In this document: positions 23,999 to 32,644 of the stretch, one piece after another
Layout of the letters: each line of letters starts with the position of its first letter
How positions within the stretch are numbered: position 1 is the first letter of the stretch
Assembly (NCBI RefSeq): GCF_017889095.1
Contig: NZ_JAGHEW010000249.1
Location: 1 to 32,644 of the forward strand
DNA from: Thomasclavelia sp.
Lineage (GTDB): Bacteria > Bacillota_I > Bacilli_A > Erysipelotrichales > Coprobacillaceae
Direction of reading: 5' to 3'
DNA: 32,644 nt
The notes under the pieces: generated by a model
The model's input: only the letters and a program-made list of their open reading frames with translations
Told to the model about the DNA's origin: nothing
The model's database searches: none
Translations under genes and position numbers: made by a program

Positions 23999-26611
23999 AT
24001 GATAGAATTAGTATTAATAGATGGAAATTCACTGCTGTATCGAGCTTATTATGCTACTGCAGCAATGGGAAATTTAATGACCAATAAAGATGGTATTCCC
24101 ACTAATGCTGTTTTTGGTTTTGCTAATATGTTAGAAAGTGTTTTAAAAGGCAATCCCGAATATTTGGTCGTTGCTTTTGATTATGGTAAAAAAACTTTTA
24201 GAAATGATTTATTTGAAGTCTATAAAGGAACTAGAAGTGCTACACCAGATGAACTGATTTGTCAGTTTTCCATGATTCGTGAATATTTAACTGCTCATGG
24301 CATCAAATACCAGGAAGTTGAAGGTTATGAAGGTGATGATGTAATTGGAACAATTGCAACTGTCGCTAGTAAAAATCGTTTTAAAGTAAGCATTGTAACT
24401 AGTGATAAAGATATGTTGCAGTTAGTAACTGATGAAATCAGTGTTTATTTAACGAAAAAAGGGGTTGGTGAGTTAGAAAAGATCACCCCAGCTAAATTTA
24501 AAGAAATGTATGGATTAATCCCTGATCAAATGCGGGATTTAAAAGGGTTAATGGGTGATAAATCCGATAATATTCCCGGAATTCCTGGTGTCGGGGAAAA
24601 AACAGCTTTAAAATTATTGAAACAATATCATACCGTTGAAAATCTAAGTGAACATTTAGATGAATTAAAAGGTAAAATGGGTGAAAAGATCAAAACTAAT
24701 ATTGATCAAGGATTATTATCGAAAAAAATTGCAACGATCGTTAAAGACGTTCCCTTTGAGATTGATTTAAATAACTATCGTTATCTTGGTCATGATTATA
24801 ATGAATTAGCGGATTTTTACCGTCGTTATGGCATGAATTCTTTGCTTAAACGAATGTCAATCAACAACGAAGAAAAACAGCCCGTTAAACAAGTAAGTGT
24901 TGAAATCGTTAAAAACTTACCAGTTATTAAACGTGATAGTGCTTTAGTCGTTGGGGTCTATGATTCTAATTATCATCGTTCGTTAATCGTTGGATTTGCG
25001 ATTTATAACGATAGTGAAGCTTATTATATTGCAATTGAAGATGCTTTGAATTGTACTAATTTTAAAAATTTTATTAACAGCCCGGAAATTGAAAAATATG
25101 GTTATGATATAAAAAAATGTATCAATGCTTCTAGATGGCATGGTTTAGAGATTAAAAACTATGTTTTTGATTTACAGTTAGCTTCATATATCTTAAATCC
25201 AAGTTTAAAAGATGAAATTCGCAGTGTTTGTGAATACTATGATTACTATGATGTTTATTATGATGAAGAAGTTTATGGTAAAGGGGCTAAAAAGAAAGTT
25301 CCCGAAACTGCTAAGGTTGCCGATCATTTAATTAAGCAAGCTAAAGCCATTTATACATTAAAAGATCAGGCAATCGAAAAACTTAAACATGAAAATCAGT
25401 ATGAATTATATAAAGATGTTGAAATGCCAGTAGCTAAAATCTTAGCTAATATGGAGTATCAGGGAGCTAAAGTTGATTTAAAAGTATTAAAGGAAATGCA
25501 AAAACAATTTGGTGGTGAAATCAAAATCTTAGAAACGGAAATTTATGAATTAGCGGGAAAAGAGTTTAATATTTCTTCACCAAAACAGTTGGGTGAGGTT
25601 TTATTCGTTGATCTTGGCTTACCAAATGGTAAGAAGACGAAAACTGGTTATTCAACTTCGGTAGAAATCTTAGATAAGATCAAAGGATTCCATCCAATTG
25701 TTGAAAAGGTTTTAAAATATCGAACTTTAACTAAATTATATTCAACTTATATTGTTGGCTTACAGGACCAGGTTTTTGTTGATGGCAAGATCCATACGAT
25801 CTATAATCAAGCTTTAACGCAGACTGGAAGATTATCATCAACGGATCCTAATCTTCAAAATATTCCGGTTAAAACACCGGAAGGGAAATTAATTCGTAAA
25901 GCCTTTGTTCCCGAAAATGATTATTTAGTTTCTTTTGATTATTCACAAATTGAATTAAGAGTTTTAGCTCATTTAGCGAATGTTAAATCATTGATCCAGG
26001 CTTTTAATGAAGATAAAGATATTCACCGTCATACGGCTAGTGAAGTATTTGGAGTAAGTGAAGACCAGGTTGATGATACGATGCGTCGTAATGCTAAAGC
26101 AGTAAACTTTGGTATTATTTATGGAATGTCTGATTTTGGCTTGGCAGAACAAATTGGCGTATCGGTAAATGAAGCACGAAATTTTATTAAAAGTTATTTT
26201 GATAATTATCCTGAAATTAAGACATATATGGATAGTAATATCGAATTTTGTAAAAAACATGGTTATGTAACAACGATGCTTAATCGGAAACGGTTTATTC
26301 GTGAAATTAATGAAAAAAATTATATGCGTCGTGAACTGGGAAAACGGTTAGCGATGAATACTCCAATCCAAGGTTCGGCAGCGGATATTATTAAAGTTGC
26401 CATGATCAAAGTAGATCAGTTATTAAAAAAACATCATTTAAAATCAAAGATGATCTTGCAAGTACACGATGAATTGATTTTTGATGTTTACCAGGATGAA
26501 TTAGATGAAGTTATGGAAGTTGTATCAAAAGGGATGACTTCGGCAGTTAAGATGAAAGTCGAATTAAAATCTCAAGGTAGTTATGCCGTTAACTGGTACG
26601 AATTAAAATAG
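23999..26611 (+). CDS. polA: DNA polymerase I
   Basis: An 870-residue repair/Okazaki-processing polymerase. 5' nuclease domain (1-~290: LVLIDGNSLLYRAYYA, EGDDVIGTIA, SDKDMLQL, GDKSDNIPG with HhH). The 3'-5' exonuclease-like domain (about 300-460) lacks the DxE motif (GVYDSNYH), so it is probably not proofreading, as in Bacillus and Thermus enzymes. The polymerase domain has motif A D647YSQIELR, motif B RRNAKAVNFGIIYG and motif C H823-D824-E825. ATG 23999 lies nine bases after AAGGAG (23984-23989), which overlaps the dnaE stop codon. An in-frame TTG at 23996 is the weaker alternative. Cotranscribed with dnaE and mutM. Confidence 0.97.
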   Translation: MIELVLIDGNSLLYRAYYATAAMGNLMTNKDGIPTNAVFGFANMLESVLKGNPEYLVVAFDYGKKTFRNDLFEVYKGTRSATPDELICQFSMIREYLTAHGIKYQEVEGYEGDDVIGTIATVASKNRFKVSIVTSDKDMLQLVTDEISVYLTKKGVGELEKITPAKFKEMYGLIPDQMRDLKGLMGDKSDNIPGIPGVGEKTALKLLKQYHTVENLSEHLDELKGKMGEKIKTNIDQGLLSKKIATIVKDVPFEIDLNNYRYLGHDYNELADFYRRYGMNSLLKRMSINNEEKQPVKQVSVEIVKNLPVIKRDSALVVGVYDSNYHRSLIVGFAIYNDSEAYYIAIEDALNCTNFKNFINSPEIEKYGYDIKKCINASRWHGLEIKNYVFDLQLASYILNPSLKDEIRSVCEYYDYYDVYYDEEVYGKGAKKKVPETAKVADHLIKQAKAIYTLKDQAIEKLKHENQYELYKDVEMPVAKILANMEYQGAKVDLKVLKEMQKQFGGEIKILETEIYELAGKEFNISSPKQLGEVLFVDLGLPNGKKTKTGYSTSVEILDKIKGFHPIVEKVLKYRTLTKLYSTYIVGLQDQVFVDGKIHTIYNQALTQTGRLSSTDPNLQNIPVKTPEGKLIRKAFVPENDYLVSFDYSQIELRVLAHLANVKSLIQAFNEDKDIHRHTASEVFGVSEDQVDDTMRRNAKAVNFGIIYGMSDFGLAEQIGVSVNEARNFIKSYFDNYPEIKTYMDSNIEFCKKHGYVTTMLNRKRFIREINEKNYMRRELGKRLAMNTPIQGSAADIIKVAMIKVDQLLKKHHLKSKMILQVHDELIFDVYQDELDEVMEVVSKGMTSAVKMKVELKSQGSYAVNWYELK

Positions 26612-26620
26612 GAGAAGATT

Positions 26621-27433
26621 ATGCCAGAATTACCAGAAGTAGAAACAGTTAGAAATACGTTAAAGAATTTTGTATTAAATCGTAAAATTGAAGATGTTCA
26701 AATAATTTATCCTAAAATTATTGAAGATGATCTAGAAACATTTGTAAGTAGTGTCGTAAATCAAACAATCAAGGACATTGATCGCGTTGGCAAGTTTTTG
26801 GTTTTTAAATTAGATCAGATTGCGTTTGTTTCCCATTTACGAATGGAAGGAAAGTATCATTATGTAAATAAAGATGAGCCAATTCAAAAACACGATCATA
26901 TCATTTTTAAATTAGATAATGGCTATCAGTTACGCTATAATGATACACGAAAATTTGGTCGCATCAAATTAGTAAGTTTAGATAATTATCGAAATGAATT
27001 GCCCCTTTCAAAATTGGGTCCAGAACCATTTGCGGCAACAGTAGCCGACCTTTATCCTAAATTACATAAAAGTACGCTGCCAATAAAACATGCCTTGTTA
27101 GACCAAAGCATGATTGCGGGAATTGGAAATATTTATGCTAATGAAATTTGTTTTGCCATGGGCTTAAATCCAAGTACACCAGCAAAAAATTTAACTAAAA
27201 AAAGTGTTCAGGAGTTAATTGACACCGCTTGTTTAATTTTAAATGAAGCGATTGAACAAGGCGGAACAACGATTCATTCATTTTCAGCTAATGGAATCGA
27301 TGGGCTATTTCAAGTTAAATTAAAAGCCCATCTGCAAAAAACTTGTTCTATTTGTAAGGGACCAATTAAAAAGATTAAAATCAAAGGTCGGGGAACTTAT
27401 TATTGCCCGCATTGTCAAAAAAGGAGACGATAA
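26621..27433 (+). CDS. mutM: Formamidopyrimidine-DNA glycosylase (Fpg/MutM)
   Basis: A 270-residue base-excision repair enzyme that removes 8-oxoguanine and formamidopyrimidines and cleaves the abasic site. The N-terminal PELPEVETVR supplies the catalytic Pro/Glu after Met removal. RVGKFLVF contains the catalytic lysine region, SHLRMEGKY follows, H2TH helices include QSMIAGIGNIYANEICF, and the C-terminal zinc finger is C-SIC...YYCPHC with the terminal ...KRR. All key parts are present. GGAGA precedes the ATG nine bases after polA, and one base separates it from the next gene. polA-mutM-coaE neighbours are typical for Firmicutes. Confidence 0.98.
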   Translation: MPELPEVETVRNTLKNFVLNRKIEDVQIIYPKIIEDDLETFVSSVVNQTIKDIDRVGKFLVFKLDQIAFVSHLRMEGKYHYVNKDEPIQKHDHIIFKLDNGYQLRYNDTRKFGRIKLVSLDNYRNELPLSKLGPEPFAATVADLYPKLHKSTLPIKHALLDQSMIAGIGNIYANEICFAMGLNPSTPAKNLTKKSVQELIDTACLILNEAIEQGGTTIHSFSANGIDGLFQVKLKAHLQKTCSICKGPIKKIKIKGRGTYYCPHCQKRRR

Positions 27434-27434
27434 T

Positions 27435-28382
27435 ATGATCAACTGGGGAATTATTGGCGCTGGACGAATCGCTCATCGTTTTGCAAATGCGTTTGCAAAC
27501 GATAATACAAGCTGCTTGTATGCTACTAGTAATCGAACGATGGAAAAAGCTAAACAGTTTCAAGCGCTGCATCATAGCAAAATTGCTTATGATTCTTTCG
27601 ATGCTATCATCAATGATGAAAACATTGAGGCTATCTATATTGCTTTGCCTCATTATTATCACTATGAATATATTAAAAAAGCCTTGCTGGCTAATAAAAA
27701 AGTGCTTGTTGAAAAACCAGCAACAATTTCGTTAGCGCAAATGGAAGAAGTGGCAAAGTTAGCTAAAGATAAACAGGTCTTATTGATGGAAGCAATGAAA
27801 ACACGTTTTGTTCCGGCTTATCAAAAATTAAACCAATTAATTGATGATGGTATAATTGGTGAAATCAAAGAAATCAAAACTAATTTTTGTTATCCTGGTG
27901 AATATGATCCTAATTCCTATTTATATGATCAAAAACAAGGGGGCTGTCTGTTTGATCTAGGTATTTATAATATTGGTTATATCGCTGATTTTATTGAAGA
28001 TGATTTAAAAAATGTTATCGTTACTAGTAAAAAACATCCTTGTGGGGTGGAAACTTACTTAAATGCTAAATTAGAATTTAATACATCAACTGCAATTATT
28101 GAATGTGCAATGGATCGTCAGGGAACTAATGATTTAATTATTGTTGGAAGTAAAGGAACGATTAAGTTAACACCAATTCATCGACCTTTAGATCTGAAAA
28201 TTAAGTTGAATGATGGAACTAATCAAACAATCCATCTTAATTATTTAATTGATGATTTTTATGGTGAAATTGCTCATTTTAATCGGTTGATCATTGATGG
28301 ACGTTATGAAAGTCCTATCATGCCGTTATCACAAAGTATTAAGTGTGCTAAGATCTTAGCTAAAATTAAGGAGAAGCTATAA
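27435..28382 (+). CDS. Gfo/Idh/MocA-family NAD(P)-dependent oxidoreductase
   Basis: A 315-residue dehydrogenase. The N-terminal Rossmann fold begins WGIIGAGRIAHRFANAF (about 3-19), followed by YIALPHYYHYEY and the family Lys-Pro motif KKVLVEKPATIS (about 89-100). The C-terminal alpha/beta domain contains GGCLFDLGIYNIGY, typical of trans-dihydrodiol dehydrogenase-like members. No specific substrate can be named; sugar or inositol-type substrates are usual. AAGGAG precedes the ATG, inside the mutM end. It is inserted between mutM and coaE, which are normally adjacent or nearly so. Its stop overlaps the coaE start (TAATG), so it is fully integrated in the operon. Base use looks like its neighbours. 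Confidence 0.93.
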   Translation: MINWGIIGAGRIAHRFANAFANDNTSCLYATSNRTMEKAKQFQALHHSKIAYDSFDAIINDENIEAIYIALPHYYHYEYIKKALLANKKVLVEKPATISLAQMEEVAKLAKDKQVLLMEAMKTRFVPAYQKLNQLIDDGIIGEIKEIKTNFCYPGEYDPNSYLYDQKQGGCLFDLGIYNIGYIADFIEDDLKNVIVTSKKHPCGVETYLNAKLEFNTSTAIIECAMDRQGTNDLIIVGSKGTIKLTPIHRPLDLKIKLNDGTNQTIHLNYLIDDFYGEIAHFNRLIIDGRYESPIMPLSQSIKCAKILAKIKEKL

Positions 28383-28960
28383 TGAAAGTATATGGAATTA
28401 CAGGCAGTATTGCTACTGGTAAAAGTACTGTAACTAAATATTTAAGGGATAAAGGATATTTAGTTGTTGATAGCGATAAATTAGCTTATGATGCTTTAAC
28501 GATCGATTTAGAATGTATTGAAAAAACTAAACAGCGTTTTAATTTAACTGGTGATGGAATTGATCGTAAGGCATTAGGTAAAATTGTTTTTAATGATTCC
28601 AAAGCAAAAGCTGATCTAGAAGCAATCATTCATCCTTATGTGATTAAAAAAATCAAAGAAACAATCAATGATAATCAAGATCAAGAGCTGATTTTTTTAG
28701 ATATTCCTTTGTTATATGAAAGTAATTTAGAATATTTATGCAATAAAGTTATCGTTGTATACTTAAATTATCAAAAAGAAGTAAAAAGATTGATGAAACG
28801 TGATAATATTGATGAAAAATATGCTAAAATTATAATTAGTAATCAAATAAATATTGAAGAAAAAAAATCACGGGCCGATATTGTTCTTGACAATAATGGA
28901 ACATTAGAAAATTTATATTTGCAAATCGAAGCAATGTTAGCAGGTAAAGATGATGAGTGA
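28382..28960 (+). CDS. coaE: Dephospho-CoA kinase
   Basis: A 192-residue kinase that phosphorylates the 3'-hydroxyl of dephospho-CoA, the last step of CoA synthesis. P-loop GSIATGKST (8-16), DSDKLAYDAL (about 30-39), EAIIHPYV, DIPLLYES (the LPLLFE-type motif) and the lid region with KRDNIDEKYA. Length is typical. The ATG overlaps the stop of the oxidoreductase gene; AAGGAG is just upstream. Its last 11 bases overlap the dnaB start. Nothing unusual. Confidence 0.97.
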   Translation: MKVYGITGSIATGKSTVTKYLRDKGYLVVDSDKLAYDALTIDLECIEKTKQRFNLTGDGIDRKALGKIVFNDSKAKADLEAIIHPYVIKKIKETINDNQDQELIFLDIPLLYESNLEYLCNKVIVVYLNYQKEVKRLMKRDNIDEKYAKIIISNQINIEEKKSRADIVLDNNGTLENLYLQIEAMLAGKDDE

Positions 28961-30200
28961 ATTAATGAATTGTGATCTTTACAGCGTAAGTGCTACTTAT
29001 CCTTTAGATATCGTGCATTTAAAAACGCTTCATCTATTATATCAGCCATTAATTGGCAATCAGTCCTGCAGTTTATATTTAACTTTATATAGTGAATTAG
29101 ATCAGCTTAGTTTAACTAAAGTAGCTAGTTTGCATCAGCGTTTAGTTAAGCTTACTGGTTTGTCATTAAAAGAAATTAATGAAGCCAGTTTAAAATTAGA
29201 AGCATTAGGATTAATGGCTAAATATGTTAAAGAAGCAGAGAATAAACGAATTTATTGTTATGCTTTAAAAACACCATTAACACCAGCTAAGTTTTTTAAT
29301 CATCCAATCTTAAATCCGTTATTAAACAAACGGTTAGGTAAAGAGGAATTTTATCGAACCAAGCTATGTTTTAAATCGGCAGCTTACGATCATCGTGGTT
29401 ATCAAAATATTACAGCCAAGTTTACTGATGTTTTTGATATAAATTTAGTTGATCAAAATAGTGAAGTGTTAGTGGAAAAGGATTATTTTAATAGTGATTA
29501 TGGTAAAGTTGAGCTTGAATATGATTTAAGTTTATTTTATCAAAACTTAGCTGATTATCAGATCAAACATTCTAGTATTACTAAAGATGATGAAATATTG
29601 ATCAAACAGCTTGGAATAATGTATCGTATCAATGCTTTAGATATGCTTTCATTAGTTAAAGAAGCAATGATCAATGATAAATTAAATCACCAGGAGCTTA
29701 AAAAAAGGTGTCGTGATTATTTTGATTTAAAAGTTCCGGAAAACTTTAAAGAAATTTATCATCATCAATCACTTGTTCATAAAAGTACTAGTGATGATCA
29801 GTCTTTGAATCAGCATATTAAATATTTAGAAACTGTTAATCCTTATCAGTTATTAAAAGATAAACAAGGCGGTCGGGAACCGTTGAAACATGATTTGCAA
29901 ATAATTGAATCAATCATGACATCATTATATCTAGAACCAGGTGTAATGAATGTTTTAATTGAATTAACACTATCACAATGTGATAATGTTTTATCTCGGG
30001 CTTTTATGCAAGCCAGAGCATCGCAGTGGAAACGAAAAAAGATTAATACGGTCAAAGATGCCATTGATGAAGCTAAAGTATATATAAGATATCGTAAAGG
30101 TAATTATAGTGATCAAGTGGAAGAGACTAGTGTTAATATGATCGATAATGAAAGTGTCGATGAAAGTGAATTAGATGAATTTTTAAGTCAATTTGAATAG
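28950..30200 (+). CDS. dnaB: Replication initiation/membrane attachment protein DnaB
   Basis: A 416-residue primosomal helicase-loader partner of the Firmicute DnaB type (DnaB/DnaD superfamily, not the replicative helicase). The N-terminal winged-helix region starts about residue 14 (YPLDIVHLKTLHLLYQPLIG). A middle helical domain (about 190-260) precedes the DnaD-like module (about 285-400), which has YQLLKDKQGGREPLKHDLQI and the loosely conserved WKRKKINTVKDAI helix. The tail is acidic (DESELDEFLSQFE). ATG 28950 or 28953; the site AGGTAAAG (28940-28947) is weak, and coupling to coaE may supply initiation. It is followed by dnaI, as in Bacillus. Confidence 0.9.
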   Translation: MMSELMNCDLYSVSATYPLDIVHLKTLHLLYQPLIGNQSCSLYLTLYSELDQLSLTKVASLHQRLVKLTGLSLKEINEASLKLEALGLMAKYVKEAENKRIYCYALKTPLTPAKFFNHPILNPLLNKRLGKEEFYRTKLCFKSAAYDHRGYQNITAKFTDVFDINLVDQNSEVLVEKDYFNSDYGKVELEYDLSLFYQNLADYQIKHSSITKDDEILIKQLGIMYRINALDMLSLVKEAMINDKLNHQELKKRCRDYFDLKVPENFKEIYHHQSLVHKSTSDDQSLNQHIKYLETVNPYQLLKDKQGGREPLKHDLQIIESIMTSLYLEPGVMNVLIELTLSQCDNVLSRAFMQARASQWKRKKINTVKDAIDEAKVYIRYRKGNYSDQVEETSVNMIDNESVDESELDEFLSQFE

Positions 30201-30210
30201 GGGAGATATA

Positions 30211-31119
30211 ATGAAAGACGTCCAAAGTGTTAATCTGTTTATCAATGATGAAAGTTTTAGGAAAAATAAGGAAAATAGTATTAATGAGCTTTTAAGTGAT
30301 CATAATATTATTAAGGTCTTAAAGCAGTATAACTTGACTAGAGAAGATATTGAAGAAAACTGGATCGAATTTTTGGATTATCAAGAGGATCTGAATTATT
30401 GTAAAGGTTGTAGATCATTAAAATCTTGCCCTAAAATATCTAAAGGAATGGTTCGCTGTTTTAATTATGAAAATGAGCAAATTACTTTATCGTTACAGCC
30501 ATGTGTTTATGGTAAAGCATATTATGCCGATCAAAAGATCATTAGCTCAATTTTACTAAAAAATGTTAGTGATCGAATTTTATTAACTAAACCAAGTGAT
30601 CTGACAATCAAAAATGATCCGGAAAGTAATGGTAAAGCAGTAATTAAGATATTAAGTGATTATATTAAAAAGCCGCAAACCAAAGGAATCTATCTTTTTG
30701 GAACCGGTGGTAGTGGTAAAAGTACTTTAATGGGATTTTTAATCCGGTGTTTGGTAACTGGTGGCAATAAATGCGGTTTTATTCATTTTCCAACTTTTTT
30801 GATGGATATCAAAGCTTCGTTTGGAAATGAAGGTGTCAATAACTCAATCGAGTTAATGAAAAATCTTGATTATTTAGTTATTGATGATGTTGGCGGGGAA
30901 AATGTGACTTCATGGTCACGTGATGAAATTTTGTCAGCAGTAATCGCTTATCGGCTTCAAAATCAAAAGACGACTTTTTTTACAAGTGAGTATTCTTTTG
31001 AAAAGCTAAAAAAGATTTATATGTTGAAAGCTGGCGATAAAGAAAACGTCGAAAGACTAATTTCAAGAATGAAAGCGATAAGCATGCCGGTGGAGTTGAA
31101 AGGGAGGGATTTAAGATAA
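30211..31119 (+). CDS. dnaI: Primosomal helicase loader DnaI
   Basis: A 302-residue AAA+ ATPase that loads the replicative helicase with DnaB/DnaD. The N-terminal region is a zinc-binding domain (about 60-108, with YCKGCRSLKSC, VRCFNYE and QPC). The AAA+ core has Walker A G164TGGSGKS171, Walker B YLVIDDVGGE, and the R-finger region SWSRDEILSAVIAYRLQ with TTFFTSEYSF and VERLISRMK. I start at ATG 30211, five bases after AGGGGAG (30199-30205), which overlaps the dnaB stop; an in-frame TTG at 30193 is upstream of that site. Last gene of the replication run. A small hairpin follows at 31146-31161. Confidence 0.95.
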   Translation: MKDVQSVNLFINDESFRKNKENSINELLSDHNIIKVLKQYNLTREDIEENWIEFLDYQEDLNYCKGCRSLKSCPKISKGMVRCFNYENEQITLSLQPCVYGKAYYADQKIISSILLKNVSDRILLTKPSDLTIKNDPESNGKAVIKILSDYIKKPQTKGIYLFGTGGSGKSTLMGFLIRCLVTGGNKCGFIHFPTFLMDIKASFGNEGVNNSIELMKNLDYLVIDDVGGENVTSWSRDEILSAVIAYRLQNQKTTFFTSEYSFEKLKKIYMLKAGDKENVERLISRMKAISMPVELKGRDLR

Positions 31120-31145
31120 AAATATAATGTAAAAATATGCCATTA

Positions 31146-31168
31146 TTGATGGAAACATCAAAACTTTT
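31146..31168 (+). terminator. Weak candidate terminator after dnaI
   Basis: TTGATG (31146-31151), GAAA tetraloop, CATCAA (31156-31161), then AACTTTT. Six base pairs and a short T run; the pfkA promoter follows immediately. Confidence 0.4.
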
Positions 31169-31169
31169 G

Positions 31170-31178
31170 TGTTAAAAT
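31170..31178 (+). promoter_or_regulatory. Extended -10 promoter of pfkA-pyk
   Basis: TGTTAAAAT at 31170-31178 is an extended -10. No good -35 is found at 17 bases. It precedes the strong AAAGGAGG site of pfkA. Confidence 0.5.
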
Positions 31179-31217
31179 GTCTTGGAAATTAATATGAGGT
31201 ATAAAGGAGGAGAAACA

Positions 31218-32177
31218 ATGGTTAAATGTATTGGTGTATTAACTTCTGGTGGAGACGCTCCTGGGATGAACGCTGCTGTTCGTGCAGTTGCAAGAACATG
31301 CTTAAATAAAGGAATTGAAATTTACGGTGTTCGTTTAGGATATAAAGGTTTGCATGAAGGTGAATTTATTAAATTCGATCGTCATAGCACTCGTAATATT
31401 ATCAATTTGGGAGGAACTATCTTAAAATCAGCTCGTTTCCCAGAATTTAAAGATCCTGAAGTTAGAAAACAAGCCATCGAACAAATGAAAAAAGTTGGAA
31501 TGGAAGCTTTAGTAGTAATCGGTGGTGATGGAAGCTATAACGGAGCTTTAAAACTTACAGAAATGGGTGTCAACTGTATCGGAATTCCTGGTACAATTGA
31601 TAATGATATTCCTGATACAGATTTTACAATTGGATTTGATACAGCCTTAAATACAATTGTTGACGCTTTAGATCGTTTAAGAGATACTTCAGGTTCACAT
31701 CAACGTTGTACTATTTTGGAAGTAATGGGACGTCGTTGTGGTGATCTTGCTATCAATGCTGGAATTGCAGCTGGAGCTGAAATGGTTATTACTAGTGAAA
31801 TGGGATATGATGAAAATAAAGTAATCGAAGTCTTAAAAACAGCTAAAGCATCTGATAAAAAACATGCTATTGTGGTAATTACTGAACATATTACTGATGT
31901 TCATGAACTAGCTAAAAAAGTTGAAGCAGAAACTGGATTTGAAACTCGTGCTAACGTATTAGGACATATGCAACGTGGTGGACGTCCTTCAGCACGTGAT
32001 CGTGTTTTAGCTTCAAGAATGGGTGTTTATGCCGTTGAATTATTAGAAGCTGGAAAAGGTGGACTTTGCGTCAGTGAAGTACATGGTGAAATTAAAGGTT
32101 TAAAAATTGAAGAAGTATTGTCACATAAACGGGCAGTAGACTATGATATTTACGAAGATCTATATAAACTTCGTTAA
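31218..32177 (+). CDS. pfkA: ATP-dependent 6-phosphofructokinase
   Basis: A 319-residue glycolytic kinase, exactly the usual length for bacterial Pfk[14 protein letters not shown] (8-20; ATP loop with G11-G12-D13), [30 protein letters not shown] (catalytic Asp in TIDND), MGRRCGDLA, and the fructose-6-phosphate/effector segment [17 protein letters not shown] 31218 lies seven bases after AAAGGAGG (31203-31210) and yields the normal N-terminus; an in-frame ATG at 31182 is upstream and has no site. It is followed 34 bases later by pyk without a terminator, the classic pfkA-pyk operon. Confidence 0.98.
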   Translation: MVKCIGVLTSGGDAPGMNAAVRAVARTCLNKGIEIYGVRLGYKGLHEGEFIKFDRHSTRNIINLGGTILKSARFPEFKDPEVRKQAIEQMKKVGMEALVVIGGDGSYNGALKLTEMGVNCIGIPGTIDNDIPDTDFTIGFDTALNTIVDALDRLRDTSGSHQRCTILEVMGRRCGDLAINAGIAAGAEMVITSEMGYDENKVIEVLKTAKASDKKHAIVVITEHITDVHELAKKVEAETGFETRANVLGHMQRGGRPSARDRVLASRMGVYAVELLEAGKGGLCVSEVHGEIKGLKIEEVLSHKRAVDYDIYEDLYKLR

Positions 32178-32211
32178 TATAATAAAATGAATGTAAGGTG
32201 AGGAATAGGAA

Positions 32212-32644
32212 ATGGTATTTGCATTAAAAGAAAGAAAAAAGAAAACAAGAATTGTATGTACGATTGGACCTGCTAGTGAAGATGAAAAAATGATGCGTAA
32301 ATTAATCTTAGCAGGGATGAATGTAATGAGATTAAACTTCTCTCATGGTGATTTTGAAGAACATGGTGGAAGAATTAAAACAGCTCGTAAATTAGGTAAA
32401 GAATGCAATAAAAATATTGCTGTATTATTAGATACTAAAGGACCAGAAATTAGAACTGGTAATTTTGTTGGGGGACAAACTGAGTTTAAAAAAGGCCAAG
32501 TATCAGTGATCACTACTGAAGATATTGAGGGAACAAGTGATCGTTTTACAATTACTTATAAAGAATTATATAAAGATGTTAAACCAGGTGGATTTATTTT
32601 AGTAAACGATGGTCAAGTAGAATTATTAGTTGATCATGTTGAAG
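32212..32644 (+). CDS. pyk: Pyruvate kinase, 5' part (3' end outside window)
   Basis: The first 144 residues of pyruvate kinase, which makes ATP and pyruvate from phosphoenolpyruvate. TRIVCTIGPASEDEKMMRKL, AGMNVMRLNFSHG, the substrate-loop DTKGPEIRTG (about 72-81), and the start of the B domain. AAGGTGAGGA (32195-32204) is the ribosome binding site before ATG 32212. Cotranscribed with pfkA. The frame is open at the right edge; the catalytic core and C-terminal domain are not visible. Confidence 0.97.
   Translation, partial: MVFALKERKKKTRIVCTIGPASEDEKMMRKLILAGMNVMRLNFSHGDFEEHGGRIKTARKLGKECNKNIAVLLDTKGPEIRTGNFVGGQTEFKKGQVSVITTEDIEGTSDRFTITYKELYKDVKPGGFILVNDGQVELLVDHVE

Noticed and set aside
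1-32644. Search for mobile elements, att sites, tRNA or rRNA genes
   Set aside because: No transposase, integrase, long terminal repeat, cloverleaf or rRNA sequence was seen. The gaps are short and explained by promoters, riboswitches and terminators.

Overview
The window is AT-rich, compact and almost wholly coding. It looks like part of the chromosome of a low-GC Firmicute. Gene content and order (mraZ-rsmH-ftsL-PBP-spoVD, yceD-rpmF, cmk-der-gpsA, polA-mutM-coaE-dnaB-dnaI, pfkA-pyk) are Bacillus/Clostridium-like. A SpoVIF-like gene and a SpoVD-type PBP suggest a spore former. A meso-diaminopimelate-type MurE motif, small [4Fe-4S] ferredoxins and a RibU/FMN riboswitch would fit an anaerobe. 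My best guess is the Erysipelotrichia/Thomasclavelia-Coprobacillus group, but this is inference from gene style and not a database match. I see no IS element, prophage, CRISPR array, tRNA or rRNA.

Layout. 1-1172: the 3' part of murE, a ParB-domain protein overlapping its stop codon, and a possible 34-residue membrane peptide. 1143-3914: a promoter, a Mn2+ (yybP-ykoY) riboswitch with terminator, and a P2A-type cation ATPase. 4095-4649: a zinc-ribbon membrane protein. 4681-5545: an FMN riboswitch and the riboflavin transporter ribU. 5578-6451 (minus strand): three tandem one-cluster ferredoxin genes, each with its own promoter and ribosome binding site. 6561-10743: an acidic C-terminally anchored protein of unknown function, then cmk, der, gpsA and a spoVIF-like gene. 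10786-11579: yceD-rpmF under a near-consensus promoter. 11607-17474: a shortened division/cell-wall cluster, with mraZ preceded by five GTGKK boxes at an exact 10-nt period. 17539-20525: a CNNM/CorC-type membrane protein, a full-length RlmD-family protein that has lost its catalytic and SAM-binding motifs, and a small TSCPD-domain protein. 20566-20871: a small membrane protein. 20932-31119: a replication/repair run (dnaE, polA, mutM, a Gfo/Idh/MocA oxidoreductase, coaE, dnaB, dnaI). 31218-end: pfkA and the 5' part of pyk.

How the genes fit together. Most are housekeeping: peptidoglycan synthesis and septation, ribosome biogenesis (der, yceD, rpmF, rsmH), replication initiation and repair, phospholipid and CoA precursors, and lower glycolysis. 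Regulation visible in the DNA includes two riboswitches with mutually exclusive terminator pairings, the MraZ operator, and a recurring arrangement of terminator-like hairpins on or beside stop codons. The points most worth a second look are the degenerate RlmD homologue, the five-box MraZ operator, the triplicated ferredoxin units, the acidic anchored protein upstream of cmk and the possible small membrane ORF at 1068-1172.
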